This document shows, piece after piece, positions 35,722-44,768 of a stretch of 64,000 nucleotides of DNA. Within the stretch, counting starts at the first letter, position 1; each line of letters starts with the position of its first letter. A program made the translations under genes and the position numbers. The DNA comes from Acidimicrobiales bacterium (GTDB taxonomy: Bacteria; Actinomycetota; Acidimicrobiia; Acidimicrobiales; SKKL01), in assembly GCA_034521975.1 (NCBI GenBank), contig JAXHLR010000006.1, positions 434,001-498,000 on the forward strand, given 5' to 3'. The notes beneath the pieces were generated by a model that searched no databases, was not told where the DNA came from, and saw nothing but the letters and a program-made list of their open reading frames with translations.

Positions 35722-37319
35722 GTGCTCGTCTCCTGTCGGTCGGCCGCAGCCGTTCGGTACTCGTCTCGAAGCATTCGCTTGTAGAGCTTGCCATTGTCGT
35801 GGCGGGGCAGCTCAGGGCGGAAGTCGACCTGGCGGGGGCACTTGAAGTGCGCCAGGTTGGCCCGGCAGTGCTCGACCAGCTCGGTGGCGAGCGCATCGCT
35901 TGGCTCGATCCCCGGCTGGGGTTCGATGACGGCCACCACCCGCTCGCCCCACTCGGGGTCGGGAACACCGATCACCGCGGCGTCGCCGACCGACGGGTGC
36001 CCGAGCAGCACCTCCTCGACCTCGGCCGGATAGACGTTCACCCCGCCCGAGATGATGAGGTTGGCGCTGCGGTCGGTGAGGAACAGGTAGCCGTCCTCGT
36101 CCAGGTAGCCGACATCGCCCAGGGTGTAGTGGTCCCCCCGGTAGCTGCTCTCGGTCTTGGCCTCGTCCTTGAAGTAGCTGAACCGGGCGGCGGGCGCCTT
36201 CAGGTACACAGTGCCGATCTCGCCGGGAGCGCAGTCGTTGCCGTCCGCGTCGAGGATGCGGACGTGGTCGTCGGTGGGTGGCTTTCCGACGGTGCCGGGC
36301 TTGGTGAGCCACTCCTCGCTGCTGACCGCCGTGCCCGCTCCTTCGGTGGCGGCGTAGTACTCGTGGATGATCGGGCCCACCCAGTCGATCATCGCCTTCT
36401 TCGCGCTCACCGGACACGGCGCCGCGCCGTGGATGATGTAGTGCAACGACGAGATGTCGTAGCGCTCCCTGGTCTCGGCGGGGAGCGAGAGCAACCGGTG
36501 GAACATGGTGGGGACCATGTGGGTGTGGGTGATCCGGTGGGCCTCGATGAGCCGGAGGGTCTCCTCACCGCCCCATCCGTCCATGAGCACCACACCCGCT
36601 CCCGACATCAGTGGGACCGTGAGTGAGAACGCCAGGGGCGCGGCGTGGTAGAGCGGTCCGGTGCACAGGTGCACCGACTCCCCCGCCCGGTAGGCGGCGG
36701 TCGCCGCGGTGGTGGCCGTGGTGCGGGCCTGGGCGGCCCGGTCGCGGTTGACCCCTTTGGGCCGGCCGGTGGTGCCCGAGGTGTAGAGCATGTTGCCCCC
36801 CGGCACGGGATCGTCGATGTCGGTGCCGTCCTCGGCCGCGATCGTGGTGTCGTAGTCGTCGAAGCCGTCGATGTCGCCACCGACCGCGAGCAACACGGTG
36901 GCATCCGGCGCCTGACGGGCCACCTCCGTTGCGGTCTCGGCGAACCGCGCGTCGGCGACGAGGGCCTTGGCCTCGCAATCTCTGAGGATGTACGCGGCCT
37001 CGTCGGCGGTGAGGTGCCAGTTGATGGGAGTGAGGCGGATGCCGCTGCGCTGGGCCGCTGCCACCACCTCGGGGAACTCCGGCCGGTTGGCACACATCAG
37101 CGCAGCGCCGTCGCCGGCTTGGAGCCCACGGGCCCGCAGCACCCGCGCGAGCCGGTTGGCGTTGGCGTTCAGCTCGGCGAAGGAGCGGTCGCCGTGCTCG
37201 GAGACGATGGCCGCGATGTCGGGCTGGCGTTCCGCCCAGTAGGCGAGGGCCATTCCCGACCCGATCGCCGCCATGAACCGCTCACGCTCGGGGTTCGGGG
37301 CATCAGCGGTGTCGGTCAT
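35718..37319 (-). CDS. AMP-dependent acyl-CoA synthetase (FadD-like)
   Basis: The 533-residue ligase activates a carboxylic acid as acyl-AMP and transfers it to CoA. The P-loop [15 protein letters not shown] (about residues 155-170), [44 protein letters not shown] and the C-terminal catalytic Lys region [11 protein letters not shown] are all present. AGGAGG lies 8 nt before ATG 37319. It is coupled to the SDR gene downstream and to DUF35/thiolase genes upstream, as in actinobacterial lipid or steroid side-chain catabolism. The acid substrate is unknown. Confidence 0.93.
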   Translation of the reverse strand: MTDTADAPNPERERFMAAIGSGMALAYWAERQPDIAAIVSEHGDRSFAELNANANRLARVLRARGLQAGDGAALMCANRPEFPEVVAAAQRSGIRLTPINWHLTADEAAYILRDCEAKALVADARFAETATEVARQAPDATVLLAVGGDIDGFDDYDTTIAAEDGTDIDDPVPGGNMLYTSGTTGRPKGVNRDRAAQARTTATTAATAAYRAGESVHLCTGPLYHAAPLAFSLTVPLMSGAGVVLMDGWGGEETLRLIEAHRITHTHMVPTMFHRLLSLPAETRERYDISSLHYIIHGAAPCPVSAKKAMIDWVGPIIHEYYAATEGAGTAVSSEEWLTKPGTVGKPPTDDHVRILDADGNDCAPGEIGTVYLKAPAARFSYFKDEAKTESSYRGDHYTLGDVGYLDEDGYLFLTDRSANLIISGGVNVYPAEVEEVLLGHPSVGDAAVIGVPDPEWGERVVAVIEPQPGIEPSDALATELVEHCRANLAHFKCPRQVDFRPELPRHDNGKLYKRMLRDEYRTAAADRQETST

Positions 37320-37322
37320 CAG

Positions 37323-37733
37323 CTAGACCTCCTGGTCGACCGGGGTGAACATGGGGAGCTTGCGGCCGTCGGACAGGTCGTGCCAGGTCACCCGCACGGC
37401 CATGCCACAGACGACGTCGTCGGGGTGGCAGCCGACCACGTTGCTCATGATCCGCACGCCTTCGGGCAGGTCGATGAGCGCCACGGCGTAGGGGCCGTCG
37501 TCGGGATCGCGCCCGGGGCCGGTCTTGTGCTGGACGCTCACGGCATAGACGGTTCCGTCGCCGCTGGCCTCGCGCCACTCGACACCGGGTTCGAGGGTGT
37601 CGGGGGCGACCTCACGGGGATACCAGAACGGTGTGCCGGTGGCGGTGCTGTAGGGGAGCATCAACCGCTCGTCGCGGGTGGCGTCCCAGAACGGCGTGCC
37701 GTGGTCGCTCTCGGGTGGCTCCATCAGCTTCAC
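37323..37733 (-). CDS. DUF35/OB-fold acyl-CoA-associated protein with degenerate zinc ribbon
   Basis: The 136-residue protein matches DUF35 (ChsH2-type OB-fold proteins that pair with thiolases or hydratases): GTPFWDATRDERLMLPYS, GTVYAVSVQHKTGPGRDP, PYAVALIDLPEGVRIMSNVVG, GMAVRVTWHDLSDG. The usual rubredoxin-like knuckles are missing; where C-x-x-C and C-P are expected the sequence reads LPYSTATGTPFWYPREVAP, without Cys. The gene starts at GTG overlapping the thiolase stop (GTGA), the normal partner arrangement. Zinc binding is therefore unlikely, but OB-fold complex formation remains plausible. Confidence 0.88.
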   Translation of the reverse strand: MKLMEPPESDHGTPFWDATRDERLMLPYSTATGTPFWYPREVAPDTLEPGVEWREASGDGTVYAVSVQHKTGPGRDPDDGPYAVALIDLPEGVRIMSNVVGCHPDDVVCGMAVRVTWHDLSDGRKLPMFTPVDQEV

Positions 37734-38947
37734 AGGGTTGCCTCCGTTCCGAGGACGAGCGTTCCCATCGTGGACAGCAGGCCACCCGAGCCGTGGGCGA
37801 CCGCGACCGCGGGATCGTCGAGCTGACGCGGCCCGAGCTCGCCGCGGAGCTGGCGGACCGCCTCGACGATGAGGAACATGCCGTACATGCCGGGATGGGT
37901 GTAGGACAGCCCGCCGCCGTTGGTGTTCATGGCGAGTCGCCCGCCGCCGGGGCCGAGTTTGCCGTCCTCGACGAAGGCGCCGCCTTCGCCCTTGGCACAG
38001 AACCCGAGATCCTCGAGGTGTAGCAGCGCGGTGATGGTGAACGAGTCGTATCCCATCAACAGATCGACGTCGTCGGGTTTCATGCCGGCCATGGCGAAGG
38101 CGTTGGGACCCGAGATCGCACCTGCGGTGGTGGTGAGGTCGGGCATCTGGCTGATCATCGAGTGGTCGCCGCAGCTGGCCGCCCCGAGCAGGTAGACCGG
38201 CGGCTTGGCGAGGTCGGCGGCCCGCTCGGCCGAGACCATGACGAAGGCCCCAGCCCCGTCGGTGACCAGGCAGCAGTCGAGCAGGTGCAGCGGCGATGCC
38301 TGCATGGGCGAGTCGAGCACGTCGTCGATGGTGATCGGGTCCTGGAACCGGGCGCTGGGATTCATCGACGCCCACCGCCGGGTGTCGACCGCGATCTGGG
38401 CGAGCTGTTCGGAGGTGGTGCCGAACTCGTACATGTGACGGCTGGCGGCCAAGGCGTAGGCCCCCATGGGGGTGCGCAACCCGTAGGGCAGCTCCCACTC
38501 GGCGCCGGGGTTCGGCCCGCCCATGCCCCCGGGAGGGCCACCACGACCGGCGCTGCCACCGCGGTCGGCTCCACCGGCGGCCATGCGCTGGCGCATCCGT
38601 TCGCGGGCACCCCTCGGCGTCGACGCGTACACCCCGATGACCACCTCGCACAGGCCGGCGGCGATGGCCGCGGCCGCGTGCTCGACGTGGAGCTCGTAGC
38701 TCGATCCACCGACCTGGGTGCCGTCGAGATAGCGGGGGTGGATCCCCAGGTACTCGGCGAGGCCGGCGGGTGCGCCGGCGCAGGCGATGCCGTCGACGTC
38801 GTCGACGGTCAGCCCGGCGTCGTCGAGCGCGGCCTTGACCATCCTGGCTTCGAGCGCCCGGCCGTGGTCGTCGAGCACACCCGTCGGTGACGCTGCGTCA
38901 CAGACGCCCACGATGGCGGCGGCCCCGCGCAGGGTCCGGTCGTTCAC
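37730..38947 (-). CDS. Thiolase-family protein (SCP-x/lipid-transfer type)
   Basis: The 405-residue protein follows the SCP2-type thiolase layout: GAAAIVGVCDAASPTGV, a mid-region MGAYALAASRHMYEFGTTSEQLA, LLDCCLVTDGAGAFVMVSAE, MNTNGGGLSYTHPGMYGM and AVAHGSGGLLSTMGTLVLG at the end. Such proteins work with DUF35 partners in thiolysis or aldol cleavage of acyl-CoA side chains. A Gly-rich insertion (GGADRGGSAGRGGPPGG, about residues 125-145) is unusual. The GTG start at 38947 lies 6 nt behind GGGGGGACC; upstream in-frame sequence has no family similarity. Confidence 0.88.
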   Translation of the reverse strand: MNDRTLRGAAAIVGVCDAASPTGVLDDHGRALEARMVKAALDDAGLTVDDVDGIACAGAPAGLAEYLGIHPRYLDGTQVGGSSYELHVEHAAAAIAAGLCEVVIGVYASTPRGARERMRQRMAAGGADRGGSAGRGGPPGGMGGPNPGAEWELPYGLRTPMGAYALAASRHMYEFGTTSEQLAQIAVDTRRWASMNPSARFQDPITIDDVLDSPMQASPLHLLDCCLVTDGAGAFVMVSAERAADLAKPPVYLLGAASCGDHSMISQMPDLTTTAGAISGPNAFAMAGMKPDDVDLLMGYDSFTITALLHLEDLGFCAKGEGGAFVEDGKLGPGGGRLAMNTNGGGLSYTHPGMYGMFLIVEAVRQLRGELGPRQLDDPAVAVAHGSGGLLSTMGTLVLGTEATL

Positions 38948-39116
38948 GGTGTTGGTCCCCCCTAGCTTGTCCCCCCTGGGTGCCTGAGCGCACCGTTCAG
39001 GCGTGGCGCCCACACTAGGACATCGGAGCCGTCAGGCACGAAACGCCACCTCGAGGGGGCGATGCCGACATGGCACCATCATCGCCGGGTCGAGCAGCGA
39101 TCGCACCGCAGGCCCA

Positions 39117-40403
39117 TCAGGATGCGGTGAAGGCGTGCTCCACGGAGGGGACGGTCCGCTCGAAGCCACGGGCGGCGATGAGGTCGCGGTGTGCGACCGG
39201 TACCCGCGAGGCGACCAGCGAACCCGGGAACCGCTGCTGGCGATCGCGGAGGATGGTCAGCGAGTCGTTGTAGAACCCGCGGCTGGCGGCGATGCGGTCC
39301 TCGGTGTCGGCCAGCTCGCGCCGGAGTCGGGCGAACGACTGGTCGGCGGTGAGCTCGGGTGCGTCCTCGGCAACCGCGAGGATCGTTCGCAGGGCCCGGG
39401 TCTGGGCCTCGGCCTCGTCGCTCAGCGCCTCGGCTTCGTCGCCGGGATCGGCCTCCGCCGACGCGATGCGGGCCTCGGTCACCCCCACGACGCTGCGCTG
39501 CTCGTGGGCCGCGTGGGCAGCGACGCAGTTCGACAGCGCGGGGATCAGGTCGTGGCGCCGTCGAAGCTGGACGTCGACGAGGCTCCACGCACGCTCGGCG
39601 CCCTGGGCGACCAGGCGGAGGCGGTTGTAGGTCGTGATGACCCAGGCGATGACGAGCAGAACGAACCCGGCGACCAGACCAGGCACCCAGGCGACCGGGT
39701 CGGTGGGAGCGTCGGGCCGGACCAGCGTGGCGACCCCGATGGCCATGGCCGTCATGGCGACGAGCACGGTTACCGCCACCCCGATGGTCAGCCACCGGAC
39801 GTGGGACTCCTCGCTGCGGGTGGAGACCATCACCTTGTTCGAAAGGACCGGGACCAAGCGCTCCTCGTCGAGCACGCACTCCCCCACGACGAACAGATCG
39901 TCGCCGTAGCCGACCACGTTCTCGGTCTCGCGGTAGCGTCCGGTGGCACCCGACCCAGCCGAGAGGATCCGGCCGAGGATGCCACTGGCCTCCTGGCTGC
40001 GGAAGATCTCGGAGTGGACCTGCCGGGGCACCACGCTCGCGTCGCGGAGACGGACCGCAGCGGCGCCGGTGTCGTCCACGACCTCGAACTCGTCGAGTCC
40101 GTCCTCGCGGGTCTCGATGGTGTGCCACTGCGTGTAGGTCTCGGTACGGGTCCGACCTTTGCTGTCGGTGACCGTGCGGGTGTGGCGGCGCTCCTCCTCC
40201 AGGGTGTACTCCCACCACACCGATGCGGTGCCGGTGCGGCGACTGGTCAGTGCCCTGGCGGTCCATGCCCGACCCTTCACCAGGTTGAGGCCGGCGAACA
40301 GGGCCGCCGCGGGCGTGGTCGCACGGTCGGCGTACTTGCGACGTCGGCGGTCCAGCAGCCACGCGACGATCGCCGCCACCGCGGCAACACCCAGCGCGAT
40401 CAT
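39117..40403 (-). CDS. GIDE-LemA fusion membrane protein
   Basis: The 428-residue protein joins two families. The N-terminal half has a TM helix (MIALGVAAVAAIVAWLL) and the GIDE domain (related to the MULAN/MAPL E3 ligase membrane domain): VKGRAWTARAL, WYEYTLEEER-like WWEYTLEEER, VLRDASVVPR-like VRLRDASVVPR, NVVGYGDDLFVVGE, then two TM helices near 205-227 and 240-262. The C-terminal half is LemA-like: NRLRLVAQGAERAWSLVDVQLRRRHDLIPAL, then long helices ending FYNDSLTILRDRQQRFPG. No RING domain is present. Role unknown, probably membrane-associated scaffolding or stress-related. Its start overlaps the enoyl-CoA hydratase stop by one base (TGATG). Confidence 0.87.
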   Translation of the reverse strand: MIALGVAAVAAIVAWLLDRRRRKYADRATTPAAALFAGLNLVKGRAWTARALTSRRTGTASVWWEYTLEEERRHTRTVTDSKGRTRTETYTQWHTIETREDGLDEFEVVDDTGAAAVRLRDASVVPRQVHSEIFRSQEASGILGRILSAGSGATGRYRETENVVGYGDDLFVVGECVLDEERLVPVLSNKVMVSTRSEESHVRWLTIGVAVTVLVAMTAMAIGVATLVRPDAPTDPVAWVPGLVAGFVLLVIAWVITTYNRLRLVAQGAERAWSLVDVQLRRRHDLIPALSNCVAAHAAHEQRSVVGVTEARIASAEADPGDEAEALSDEAEAQTRALRTILAVAEDAPELTADQSFARLRRELADTEDRIAASRGFYNDSLTILRDRQQRFPGSLVASRVPVAHRDLIAARGFERTVPSVEHAFTAS

Positions 40404-41209
40404 CAACGGCCCCGGAACTCGGGAGCGCGCTTCTCGGCGAAGGCGGCCTGGCCCTCCTTGTAGTCCTCGGACCGGAAGCAGGCCTCGACCATGGCGTGCA
40501 CCCGGTCGAGGTCGCGGCGGCCGGGTTCGCGCTGGGCCTCGCGGATGCCGACCTTGCAGGCAGCGACGGTGAGTGGCGCGTTGGCACAGATGGCTGCGGC
40601 CAGGTCCATGACCTCGTCGCGCAGCCGGTCGACGGGCACGACCCGGTTGACCAGGCCCATGTGGTGCGCTTCGTCGGCGTTGTAGCGCCGGGCCGAGAAC
40701 AGCAGCTCGGCGGTGTTGGGCGCCCCGATGAGGCGGACCAGCGGTTCGATGCTCCAGTACTGGTAGCCGAGCCCGAGTCGGGCGGCGGGGACGGCGAACC
40801 AGGCGTCGTCGGCCGCGATGCGGATGTCGGCGTTGAGCGAGGTCACCAGCCCGCCACCGATGCAGTAGCCACGAATCATGGCGATGATCGGCTTCTCGAG
40901 CGCCTGCCATGCCCGGCCCGCCTCGGCGAAGGTCTCGTCGTAGGCGGCACGGGCCTCGGGGGAGGTGCGCTGGTCGCCGAACTCGGAGATGTCTGCCCCG
41001 GACACGAAGGCCTTGTCGCCCGCGCCGGTCAGCACCACGACCCGCACCTCGGCGGTGCCCTGGAGCCACCGGAGGAGCCCGGGCAGGGCGTGGCGCATCT
41101 CCGCCGACAGGGCGTTGTGCTTGGCCGGGTTGTTGAAGGTGACCGTGGCGACACCGTCGTCGACCTCGCAGAGGAGCATGTCGGTGCCGGTGTCGTGGGT
41201 GGTGCTCAT
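40403..41209 (-). CDS. Enoyl-CoA hydratase/isomerase family protein
   Basis: The 268-residue crotonase-fold protein has PAKHNALSAEM and KAFVSGADISEFGDQ (first oxyanion-hole strand), RGYCIGGGLVTSLNADIRIA (second oxyanion loop) and FAVPAARLGLGYQYW, followed by ELLFSARRYNADEAHHMGLVNRVVP. The hydratase Glu is not clearly placed, so isomerase or other crotonase chemistry is possible. The start overlaps the CoA-transferase stop (ATGA), which implies that this gene was evolved downstream of a once intact CoA-transferase. Confidence 0.92.
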   Translation of the reverse strand: MSTTHDTGTDMLLCEVDDGVATVTFNNPAKHNALSAEMRHALPGLLRWLQGTAEVRVVVLTGAGDKAFVSGADISEFGDQRTSPEARAAYDETFAEAGRAWQALEKPIIAMIRGYCIGGGLVTSLNADIRIAADDAWFAVPAARLGLGYQYWSIEPLVRLIGAPNTAELLFSARRYNADEAHHMGLVNRVVPVDRLRDEVMDLAAAICANAPLTVAACKVGIREAQREPGRRDLDRVHAMVEACFRSEDYKEGQAAFAEKRAPEFRGR

Positions 41210-42118
41210 TCGGTCGGGGCTCCTTCGAGGTGGTCGCGGGCGAGGCCGAGCTCGGCGAGGATCTCGTCGGTGTGCTCGCCGGGGTCTGGGGTGTGGCGGC
41301 GAACGGTACGCCCCTGGCCGTCGGGGCCGGTCATGGTCACCGGGTGGCGGACCAGGTCGAGCCGACCGAGGCCAGGATGGTCGACCGGCGCGGTCATGGC
41401 CAGGTGCTGCACCTGAGGGTCGGCGAAGGTCTGGTCGATGGTGTAGACCGGGCCCGGCGGGCACGCCGGCGTCGGCGAAGGCGTCGACCCACTCGGCGGT
41501 GGCGCGGGTGCGGAGTCGGTCGGCGATGATCCCGTTCAGCTCGCCCCGGTGCTCGTGGCGCTTCGCCGCCGAGTCGAAGCGCTCGTCGTCGACCAGCTCG
41601 GGGCGTCCGATCGTCTCGCAGAACCGGGTCCAGAGTCGGCCCGACGGACCGGCCACGTTGAGGTGTCCGTCGGCGGTCTCGAAGCACCCCATCGGCATCA
41701 TCGTCGGGTGGTGGTTGCCCTCCTGGGCGGGCACCTCGCCGTCGATGGTCCAGCGGGCGGCCTGGAAGTCCATGACCACCCGCCGGTTGCGGGCGTGGAC
41801 GGTGTCCCAGCCGAAGCCGAGCCGAGCCTTGACCCCGGGGCGCATGTTCTCCACGAGCACATCCGCGGTGTCGACCAAGCGCATCAGCACGTCGTAGCCC
41901 GCGTCGGACTTGAGGTCGAGGGCGATCGAGCGCTTGTTGCGGTGACCGTTCTGCTCGTCCGAACCCCGCCGCGGCCCGCCGGCACCCACCTGAGCGCCGG
42001 TGGGCGCGTCGACGCGAACGACGTCGGCTCCCCAGTCGGCGAGCTGGCGGACGCAGGTGGGTCCGGCCCTGGCCACCGTGAGGTCGATCACCCGGATGTC
42101 GTCGAGCGGCAATCCCAC
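41206..42118 (-). pseudogene. Type III CoA-transferase (CaiB/BaiF), frameshifted and internally deleted
   Basis: The N-terminus is normal (DDIRVIDLTVARAGPTCVRQLADWGADVVRVD, NKRSIALDLKSDAGYDVLMRLV, ADVLVENMRPGVKARLG), but after NRRVVMD it jumps to FQAARWTIDGEVPAQEGNHHP, so about 80-90 residues are gone, including the region of the catalytic Asp (Asp169 in formyl-CoA transferase). A second lesion, one extra base in the run at about 41449-41461, shifts the frame after ADAGVPAGP; the original frame resumes with VYTIDQTFADPQVQHLAMTAP and ends at 41206. Intact members have about 390-400 residues. Both defects make activity unlikely. Confidence 0.88.
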
Positions 42119-42165
42119 GGGCGACCCCGTTCTCCTCTTCTGCTTCCTGACCCTGGCCGGCCCGC

Positions 42166-42996
42166 CTACGCCTGGGGGATGCCGCGGCTGGCGTTGATCT
42201 GGCCGCCGTCGGTCGTGATCACCTCGCCGACGGTGTAGGCCCCGGCTCGCGAGCTGAGAAAGACCACCAGTCCGGTGATGTCCTCGGGGGTGCCGACCCG
42301 GCCACGCGGGTTGCCGCGACCGATGAGGTCCCAGTCGGTGCCCTCGACGTCGCCGCCGGTGCCGACGCCGGTCGACAGCATCCAGGTGGGGTATGGGCCC
42401 GGGGCGATGGCGTTGACGTTGACGTTGCGGCCCGTGAGGTGTGCGGCGAGGTGGCGGGTGAGGTGGTGCACCGCGGCCTTGGACGTGCTGTAGGAGAAGG
42501 TGTCCCAGGCGGGAGCGGTGAGCCCGTCGACCGAGCCGATGTTGATGACCCGGGACGGATCATCGGATGTGGCGTTCTTCTCGAGCATCGGCAGGAGGCG
42601 CTGGGTGAGGAAGAACACGCCCTTGACGTTGGTGTCCATGACCTTGTCCCAGCCGTTCTCGGGGAACTCGTCGAGGGTGGCACCCCACGACGCACCTGCG
42701 TTGTTGACGAGGATGTCGATGGTGTCGGTCTGCTCCTTCAGCGCCGCGGTGAGCCCGTCGATGCCCTCGAGCTTGGACAGGTCTGCCGGGATCGACACGC
42801 AGGTGCCGCCGTACTCGTTCTGCAGGCGTTCGGCGGTGGCGTTGCACACGTCGGCCTTGCGTGAGCTGATGTAGACGGTCACCCCGTTGGCGAGGAGCCC
42901 GGCGGCGATCATCTCACCGATCCCGCGCGAGCCCCCGGTGACGAGGGCGGTCTTGCCGGCGATGTTGAACAGCTCATCGATCTTGAGATTGGCCAT
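42166..42996 (-). CDS. SDR-family oxidoreductase
   Basis: The 276-residue protein has TGGSRGIGEMIAAGLL (residues 20-35), NNAGASWGA, and the catalytic Ser in NIGSVDGL with Tyr-x3-Lys in FSYSTSKAAVHHL, ending VITTDGGQINASRG. It is a classical FabG-like SDR, and the family-specific pattern (APGPYPTWMLSTGVG) is found in dehydrogenases of lipid and terpenoid catabolism. TAGTGT ends 6 nt before the ATG, indicating a leaderless start. It heads the leftward lipid-catabolism run. Confidence 0.92.
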   Translation of the reverse strand: MANLKIDELFNIAGKTALVTGGSRGIGEMIAAGLLANGVTVYISSRKADVCNATAERLQNEYGGTCVSIPADLSKLEGIDGLTAALKEQTDTIDILVNNAGASWGATLDEFPENGWDKVMDTNVKGVFFLTQRLLPMLEKNATSDDPSRVINIGSVDGLTAPAWDTFSYSTSKAAVHHLTRHLAAHLTGRNVNVNAIAPGPYPTWMLSTGVGTGGDVEGTDWDLIGRGNPRGRVGTPEDITGLVVFLSSRAGAYTVGEVITTDGGQINASRGIPQA

Positions 42997-43002
42997 GGGC
43001 CG

Positions 43003-43008
43003 ACACTA
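43003..43008 (-). promoter_or_regulatory. Probable -10 box of a leaderless promoter (TAGTGT)
   Basis: TAGTGT on the minus strand is followed by 6 nt and the ATG at 42996 of the SDR gene. The rightward acyl-CoA ligase gene starts 80 bp away on the other strand. Confidence 0.45.
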
Positions 43009-43087
43009 CGGCACCGGATCGTACGACCGCACGAGCCATGGTCGGCGGGTGGCCTTCTCCTCGCCCCAGGGCGGCCATGATGGGGAG

Positions 43088-44587
43088 ATGGCCGAGCCGA
43101 CACACTGGTCCCGCCACCTTCCCGACGGCGTCGACCCGGCGTCGGTCGACCTGCTCGCCCGGGTCAGCCTGCCCGCCGCGTGGGTGGCGAACTGGCGGGC
43201 GGCATCCGACCGGGCGGTGCTGCGCGACGTCGACGGCACGTGGACGACGGCAGGCGAGTTGCTGGGCCGTACCGAGGAGGTTGCCGGGAGGTTGGCAGCA
43301 GCCGGGCTGGTGCCAGGCGACCGGGTGCTGATCTCGGGCTCGTCGTCGGTGGCGCTGGTCGTCGCCCATTGCGCCGCGCTGCGGATGGGCCTGATCGTCG
43401 TTCCCGTGAACTCGGCCTACTCCGAGCGCGAGGTCGGGGCGATCGTGGGCGACGCGCGACCGCGGGGGGCGCTGGTCGACCGTCCCGAGATGCAGATGTG
43501 GATGGGCGAGCTCGGCGTCGAGGTGGTCACCGGGGTCGACGTCGACCTGCCCGAGGGACCCCCACCGGTGCTCGACGCCGTCGCCTCGAGCGACCCGGCG
43601 CTGCTCCCCTACACCTCGGGCACGACCGGACGCCCGAAGGGGGCGCTGCTGTCACATGGCAACCTGCTGGCCAGCGCCGAGGCGATCCTGATCGCGTGGC
43701 GTTGGACTGCCGACGACCGGCTGATCCTCTGCCTGCCGCTGTTCCACATGCACGGTCTCGGCGTTGGCATCCACGGCACCCTCCTCGCCGGGGCCTCGGC
43801 GCTCCTCGAGGAGCGATTCGACGTCGAATCGGTGCTGGGCGCCGCCGAATCGGCGGGGGCGACCATGTTCTTCGGGGTGCCGACGATGTACACCCGCCTG
43901 GCCGAGGCCGATGGCGCCGAGCGGCTCGGCAACCTGCGCCTGTGCGTATCGGGGTCGGCGCCGCTCAGCCCCGAGATGCATCGCCGCATCGAGGAGCGGT
44001 GCGGCCAGCGGATCCTCGAGCGATACGGCATGACCGAGACGGTGATGCTGGTGTCGAACCCCTACGACGGCGAGCGGCGGGCGGGGGCGGTCGGGTTCCC
44101 GTTCCCCGGGGTCGAGCTGCGCCGTGCCCCCGGAACCCACGAGATCGAGGTGCGGGGGCCCAACGTGTTCGCCGGCTACTTCGAGCGAGTCGACGCCACC
44201 GCCGAGTCGTTCACCGACGACGGGTGGTTCCGCACCGGCGACATCGGGGCGGTCGATGACGACGGCTACGTGTCGATCGTGGGGCGAGCCAAGGAGCTGA
44301 TCATCTCGGGTGGCTACAACATCTACCCGCGCGAGATCGAGGACCTGTTGCGGGCCCAGCCGGGCGTGATCGACGCCGCGGTGGTCGGCACACCGTCGGA
44401 GGAGTGGGGAGAGGTGGTGACCGCCTACCTCGAGGGACCGGCCGACCTCGATGTCGACGCGGTGGTGTCGGCCGCGGCGGCCGAGCTCGCCCCCTACAAG
44501 AAGCCCCGCATCGTCCACCGGGTCGACGCCCTCCCCCGCAACGCCATGGGCAAGGTCGTCCGCGCCGACCTGACCGCTCCCTCCTGA
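43088..44587 (+). CDS. Acyl-CoA synthetase, MatB/malonyl-CoA synthetase-like
   Basis: The 499-residue adenylating enzyme has [21 protein letters not shown] (about residues 175-195), LCLPLFHMHGLGVGIHGTLLAGA, LERYGMTETVMLVSNPYDGERRAGAVGFPFPGVELR and the hinge and C-terminal region GYVSIVGRAKELIISGGYNIYPREIED with the catalytic Lys in RNAMGKVVRADL. The combination HMHGLGVG and LERYGMTET is typical of malonyl/methylmalonyl-CoA synthetases. Substrate specificity is inferred. It is divergent from the SDR gene and followed by a strong hairpin. Confidence 0.9.
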   Translation: MAEPTHWSRHLPDGVDPASVDLLARVSLPAAWVANWRAASDRAVLRDVDGTWTTAGELLGRTEEVAGRLAAAGLVPGDRVLISGSSSVALVVAHCAALRMGLIVVPVNSAYSEREVGAIVGDARPRGALVDRPEMQMWMGELGVEVVTGVDVDLPEGPPPVLDAVASSDPALLPYTSGTTGRPKGALLSHGNLLASAEAILIAWRWTADDRLILCLPLFHMHGLGVGIHGTLLAGASALLEERFDVESVLGAAESAGATMFFGVPTMYTRLAEADGAERLGNLRLCVSGSAPLSPEMHRRIEERCGQRILERYGMTETVMLVSNPYDGERRAGAVGFPFPGVELRRAPGTHEIEVRGPNVFAGYFERVDATAESFTDDGWFRTGDIGAVDDDGYVSIVGRAKELIISGGYNIYPREIEDLLRAQPGVIDAAVVGTPSEEWGEVVTAYLEGPADLDVDAVVSAAAAELAPYKKPRIVHRVDALPRNAMGKVVRADLTAPS

Positions 44588-44606
44588 CCCACTCGCCCGC
44601 CGAAAC

Positions 44607-44645
44607 TGCGCGGATCCGTCGCGCTGAGCGCGACGGATCCGCGCA
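44607..44645. terminator. Perfect 17-bp-arm hairpin, probable terminator
   Basis: The left arm TGCGCGGATCCGTCGCG and its exact reverse complement enclose the loop CTGAG (one more C-G pair can close inside it). It lies 19 bp after the stop of the acyl-CoA ligase gene. There is no T tract, as is common for actinobacterial intrinsic terminators. Confidence 0.75.
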
Positions 44646-44729
44646 AGAACATCGGCGGCATCACGACTCGGAGGCCGCTACAGGTCGAGGCGACCTCCAC
44701 GATCTCGGTCTTGGGTCGCAGGGGCGTCC

Positions 44730-44735
44730 TAGGGT
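44730..44735 (+). promoter_or_regulatory. Probable -10 box (TAGGGT) of a leaderless transcript beginning at a leader ORF
   Basis: TAGGGT is followed by 6 nt and an ATG at 44742 that opens an 8-codon frame, not the methyltransferase itself. It lies downstream of the hairpin at 44607-44645, so it should start a new transcript. Confidence 0.5.
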
Positions 44736-44741
44736 GCAGCC

Positions 44742-44768
44742 ATGACCGCCCACGGGCACTCGGCGTGA
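44742..44768 (+). CDS. Leader peptide ORF, 8 codons, coupled to the methyltransferase
   Basis: The frame MTAHGHSA ends in a TGA that shares its A with the ATG of the methyltransferase (TGATG). Its own ATG lies 6 nt behind TAGGGT and so would be read from a leaderless mRNA. Such an arrangement would load ribosomes without a Shine-Dalgarno site and hand them on by termination-reinitiation. Two His codons in eight are notable, but no attenuator hairpin is evident. A chance ORF remains possible. Confidence 0.45.
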   Translation: MTAHGHSA

